In this document: piece by piece, positions 61,427 through 64,000 of the stretch
How the letters are laid out: each line of letters begins with the position of its first letter
Position numbering within the stretch: position 1 is the first letter of the stretch
From: Pseudomonas fluorescens
GTDB taxonomy: Bacteria > Pseudomonadota > Gammaproteobacteria > Pseudomonadales > Pseudomonadaceae
Length of the DNA: 64,000 nucleotides
Direction of reading: 5' to 3'
NCBI RefSeq assembly: GCF_902497875.1
Contig: NZ_CABVHY010000004.1
Span: 226,386-290,385, forward strand
Notes under the pieces: model-generated
Told to the model about the DNA's origin: nothing
The model's database searches: none
What the model saw: only the letters and a program-made list of their open reading frames with translations
Made by a program: the position numbers and the translations under genes

Positions 61427-63313
61427 ATGCTTTCCGCACACTCAAAGGCCCATGTGGATTGCGTCAGCCGCGTATTGAAGAACGCCACGCAGTTGCCGCA
61501 AGTGCCGGTGTCGAGCCTGATTCTCGACTCCTGGCGCCGCTCCATGGAGCAACACCATCTCGACCCCGGCTCGCTGCAGGGGCCGCGCATCCTGTCGCAG
61601 AACGTGCTCAAGGAATGCCGCGAGCGCTCGGAACTGTTCCTGCGCATTGCCAGCGAAGAAGTTGCCCGCCTCCACGGCCGGGTGCGTGGCGCCGACTACT
61701 GCGTGCTGCTCACCGATGCCCAGGGCCGGACCATCGATTACCGGGTCGAGATGGCGATTCGCAACGACTGCCGCAAGGCCGGGCTGTACCTGGGGACCTG
61801 CTGGTCGGAAGGCGAGGAAGGCACCTGTGGCGTGGCGGCGGTACTCACCGCCAGGGCGCCGGTCACGGTGCACAAGAGTGATCATTTCCGCGCCGCGTTC
61901 ATTGGCCTGACCTGCTCCGCCGCGCCAGTCTTCGACCCCCAGGGTGAACTGCTCGGAGTGCTCGATGTGTCCGCCGTGCGCTCCCCCGACGAGCGCCGCT
62001 CCCAGCATCTGATCCGACAAATGGTGGTGCAGAGTGCCCGGGAAATCGAACAGGCGTTTTTCATGAGCAGCGCCCAGGGATATTGGGTACTGCGCGCCCA
62101 TAACAGCCAAGGTTATGTCGATAGCCAGCCCGACTACTTGTTCGCCTGGGATGACGATGGCTGCCTGCAGGCGCTGAATCCGGCGGCGCGACAGTTCCTG
62201 CTGCAGCGCTATGGGCGGCTGCCCGAGCATATCTGCCAGGTGTTCGACCAGCAGCTGCTGCATCGGGCCAGGGACGAGTCCTTGTGTCTGTTGCGCAACC
62301 ACGGTGGGCAGAACGAATTGCATGCGCGCTTGAGCGCACCTCGACGGCCGCTGGCCAGACCTTCGCCAATCGACAATGCGGCGCCACAACTCGACCCGCG
62401 CATCGCCGAAAGCCTGCGCCTGGCGGTGCGGGTCAAGGACCGCAATCTACCGATACTGATTCAGGGCGAGACCGGCTCGGGCAAGGAGGTCTTTGCCCGT
62501 CAACTGCACCAGGCCAGCCGCCGCCGCGACTGCCCTTTCGTCGCGGTGAACTGTGCGGCGATCCCGGAAAGCCTGATCGAGAGTGAACTGTTCGGTTATG
62601 TCGCCGGAGCCTTCACCGGCGCCTCGAGCAAGGGCATGCAAGGCCTGCTGCAACAGGCTGATGGCGGCACGCTGTTCCTCGATGAAATCGGTGACATGCC
62701 GCTGGCCTTGCAGACCCGCCTGCTGCGAGTCCTCGCGGAAGGCGAAGTGGCGCCTCTGGGCGCTTCACGGCGCAAGGTGGTGGACATCCAGGTGATCTGC
62801 GCAACCCACCGTGACCTTGAAGCCCAGGTGGCCAGCGGCGACTTTCGTGAAGACCTGTATTTCCGCCTGGGTGGCGCGCGCTTTCAGTTGCCACCGCTGC
62901 GTGAACGCAGTGACCGCCTGGCATTGATCAGGCGGATTCTCGACGAAGAGTCGACGCTGTGCGGGGTGCAATTGAAACTCGCTACGACAGCACTGGAATG
63001 CCTGCTCGGCTACCGCTGGCCGGGCAATGTCCGGCAGTTGCGCCACGTTCTGCGTTATGCCTGTGCAGTCTGCGAGACTGACCTTATCCAGTTGAGCCAT
63101 TTGCCGGAGTTGCTGCAAGGGACCGAAAGCCGGCCCCTGGACGCTTTCGCCGAAGCCAGCGACAGTCCGGAGCGCCAGGCCTTGCTCGATGCGTTGGTGC
63201 GTCACCGCTGGAAACCGATTGCCGCGGCCAAGGCGTTGGGGATTTCCCGGGCGACGCTGTATCGACGGGTAAATCAGCATCGGATTGATATGCCTGGGAG
63301 GGGGCCGGGGTGA
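61427..63313 (+). CDS. acoR: Sigma-54-dependent activator AcoR
   Basis: A 628-aa enhancer-binding protein. An N-terminal GAF-type sensor domain (about 60-230) precedes a short PAS-like segment. The AAA+ domain has Walker A GETGSGKE, the sigma-54 contact GAFTGA (AGAFTGASSKGMQGLL), and Walker B GGTLFLDEIGDMP. A C-terminal Fis-type helix (IAAAKALGISRATLYRRVNQ) completes it. The start at 61427 has GGAGG 5-6 nt upstream; an in-frame TTG at 61361 is unlikely. Divergent from acoXABC, which it should activate in response to acetoin. Confidence 0.94.
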   Translation: MLSAHSKAHVDCVSRVLKNATQLPQVPVSSLILDSWRRSMEQHHLDPGSLQGPRILSQNVLKECRERSELFLRIASEEVARLHGRVRGADYCVLLTDAQGRTIDYRVEMAIRNDCRKAGLYLGTCWSEGEEGTCGVAAVLTARAPVTVHKSDHFRAAFIGLTCSAAPVFDPQGELLGVLDVSAVRSPDERRSQHLIRQMVVQSAREIEQAFFMSSAQGYWVLRAHNSQGYVDSQPDYLFAWDDDGCLQALNPAARQFLLQRYGRLPEHICQVFDQQLLHRARDESLCLLRNHGGQNELHARLSAPRRPLARPSPIDNAAPQLDPRIAESLRLAVRVKDRNLPILIQGETGSGKEVFARQLHQASRRRDCPFVAVNCAAIPESLIESELFGYVAGAFTGASSKGMQGLLQQADGGTLFLDEIGDMPLALQTRLLRVLAEGEVAPLGASRRKVVDIQVICATHRDLEAQVASGDFREDLYFRLGGARFQLPPLRERSDRLALIRRILDEESTLCGVQLKLATTALECLLGYRWPGNVRQLRHVLRYACAVCETDLIQLSHLPELLQGTESRPLDAFAEASDSPERQALLDALVRHRWKPIAAAKALGISRATLYRRVNQHRIDMPGRGPG

Positions 63314-63495
63314 AGTGGGAGTGGGAGGAATTCGTGGCTGCTGCAGAGCGGCTGGCTCTGATGCAGTCAGTTAGCGCGATTCTTCAGTTTAGCGAGATTT
63401 GTGGCGAGGGGGCTTGCCCCCATAGGCGCTAACCAAATCTCAAGAGATAGTAGAATCTGATTCACCAAGCAAAGTGAGCAGCAGGGAAAGCAAGC
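63314..63495. other. Gap after acoR with a single REP and the IS boundary
   Basis: GGCGAGGGGGCTTGCCCCCA at 63404-63423 is a lone REP without its inverted partner. From about 63430 the base use becomes less GC-rich, and the left end of the insertion sequence probably lies there. I cannot define its terminal inverted repeat without the right end. No gene is visible before the GTG at 63496. Confidence 0.5.
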
Positions 63496-64000
63496 GTGAC
63501 ACAAAGACTGGATGAAGATTGGCCGAAGCTGTTGGCGCTATTGCCGCAGGGATGGGAAGCCAAGGCAAAAGAGCTGGGAGCGCTGAAGTTCGGTCGCCGC
63601 TTCAGCGGCCCGGAGAGTTTATTGCGCACGTTATTGATGTATCTGAGCGCTGATTGCTCGATGGTCGAAACGGTGGAACGCGCGCGCGCTGGGGACTGGG
63701 TGGAGCTATCGGACGTTGGCCTGCTCAAACGGATCAATAAATCGGGTGCATGGCTGGGCTGGATCACTGAACAGTTGATCCAGCAGGCACCGACCGTGGC
63801 GATGAAATGTCCGGCGCTGCAGGGGCGCAGATTGCTTGCCGCTGACGGCAGTGTCGTGGCAGAGCCGGGAGCGGCCACATCGACATGGCGCCTGCATTAC
63901 ACGATGGACGTCAGAACGCTGCGTTGTTGCGAAGTGCAAGTGACGCCGTCCAAAACAGGCGAATCGCTGGCACAGTTTTCGGTGCAACAGGGCGATGTGT
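63496..64000 (+). CDS. IS4-family transposase, 5' part (runs off the window)
   Basis: An open frame from GTG 63496 to the window end, 168 codons: VTQRLDEDWPKLLALLPQGW, then GRRFSGPESLLRTLLMYLSA and the first acidic catalytic motif LLAADGSVVAEPGAATSTWR. This matches IS4-type DDE transposases; the remaining two acidic residues lie beyond the end. An upstream ATG in frame was not found, so GTG is the likely start (GGGAAAG 8-14 nt upstream). Confidence 0.8.
   Translation, partial: MTQRLDEDWPKLLALLPQGWEAKAKELGALKFGRRFSGPESLLRTLLMYLSADCSMVETVERARAGDWVELSDVGLLKRINKSGAWLGWITEQLIQQAPTVAMKCPALQGRRLLAADGSVVAEPGAATSTWRLHYTMDVRTLRCCEVQVTPSKTGESLAQFSVQQGDV

Overview
The window reads as chromosome of a Pseudomonas of the fluorescens/putida lineage. 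It is GC-rich, and its gene order from about 13 to 35 kb follows the P. putida ped (PQQ-dependent alcohol oxidation) region. The D-lysine block likewise matches the P. putida dpkA/amaD locus. The gaps between genes carry typical Pseudomonas REP/REPIN repeats. No rRNA, tRNA, CRISPR array or origin was seen.

Layout. (1) 1-12.1 kb, plus strand: the 3' end of a [NiFe]-hydrogenase large subunit of the high-affinity (group 1h/5) type, accessory genes (NifU-like, DUF5947, DUF6084, an uncharacterised 461-aa protein, a maturation protease, a 35-aa membrane peptide), a full hypF-C-(SIS isomerase)-D-E-A-B set, and a nickel transporter. (2) 12.1-15 kb, minus strand: an isolated pqqA-pqqB pair and an ExaC-type aldehyde dehydrogenase. 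(3) 15.3-35.1 kb: the alcohol oxidation system. It has a lanthanide-type (PedH) and a calcium-type (PedE) quinoprotein alcohol dehydrogenase, cytochrome c550, periplasmic accessory proteins, an ABC exporter module, the two-component systems PedS2/PedR2 and PedR1/PedS1, and a FIST protein. (4) 35.4-37.2 kb: a small Pseudomonas protein with a structured leader, and a porin. (5) 37.6-44 kb: D-lysine uptake and catabolism (dpkA, RpiR regulator, ABC transporter, FAD oxidase). (6) 44.2-48.3 kb: an OmpR/EnvZ-type two-component system followed by a DUF692/DUF2063 (MbnB/MbnC-like) pair with no visible precursor peptide. (7) 48.4-52.1 kb, minus strand: an uncharacterised catabolic operon (Fe-alcohol dehydrogenase, MFS, DUF1330, SDR). 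(8) 52.3-55.9 kb, minus strand: L-2-hydroxyglutarate oxidase with an MHS-type transporter and a GntR/FCD regulator. (9) 56-63.3 kb: a lipoprotein, then acoXABC with a textbook sigma-54 promoter and divergent acoR. (10) 63.5 kb to the end: the start of an IS4-family transposase.

How it fits together. Regions 2-4 look like one regulon. A TTGG-centred motif recurs 60-120 bp upstream of pqqA, exaC, pedH, pedF/pedE, the pedS2 and ABC-binding-protein divergent promoter, the CXXCW gene, the FIST gene and the porin. Alcohols would cross the outer membrane, be oxidised in the periplasm by PedE or PedH with electrons passing to cytochrome c550, and the aldehydes be oxidised by ExaC. The hydrogenase would feed electrons from H2 into respiration as a separate energy source. 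The pieces most worth follow-up are the Pseudomonas high-affinity-type hydrogenase with its unknown accessory proteins, the orphan MbnB/MbnC-like pair, the shared cis-motif, and two short membrane peptides that automatic annotation would probably miss.
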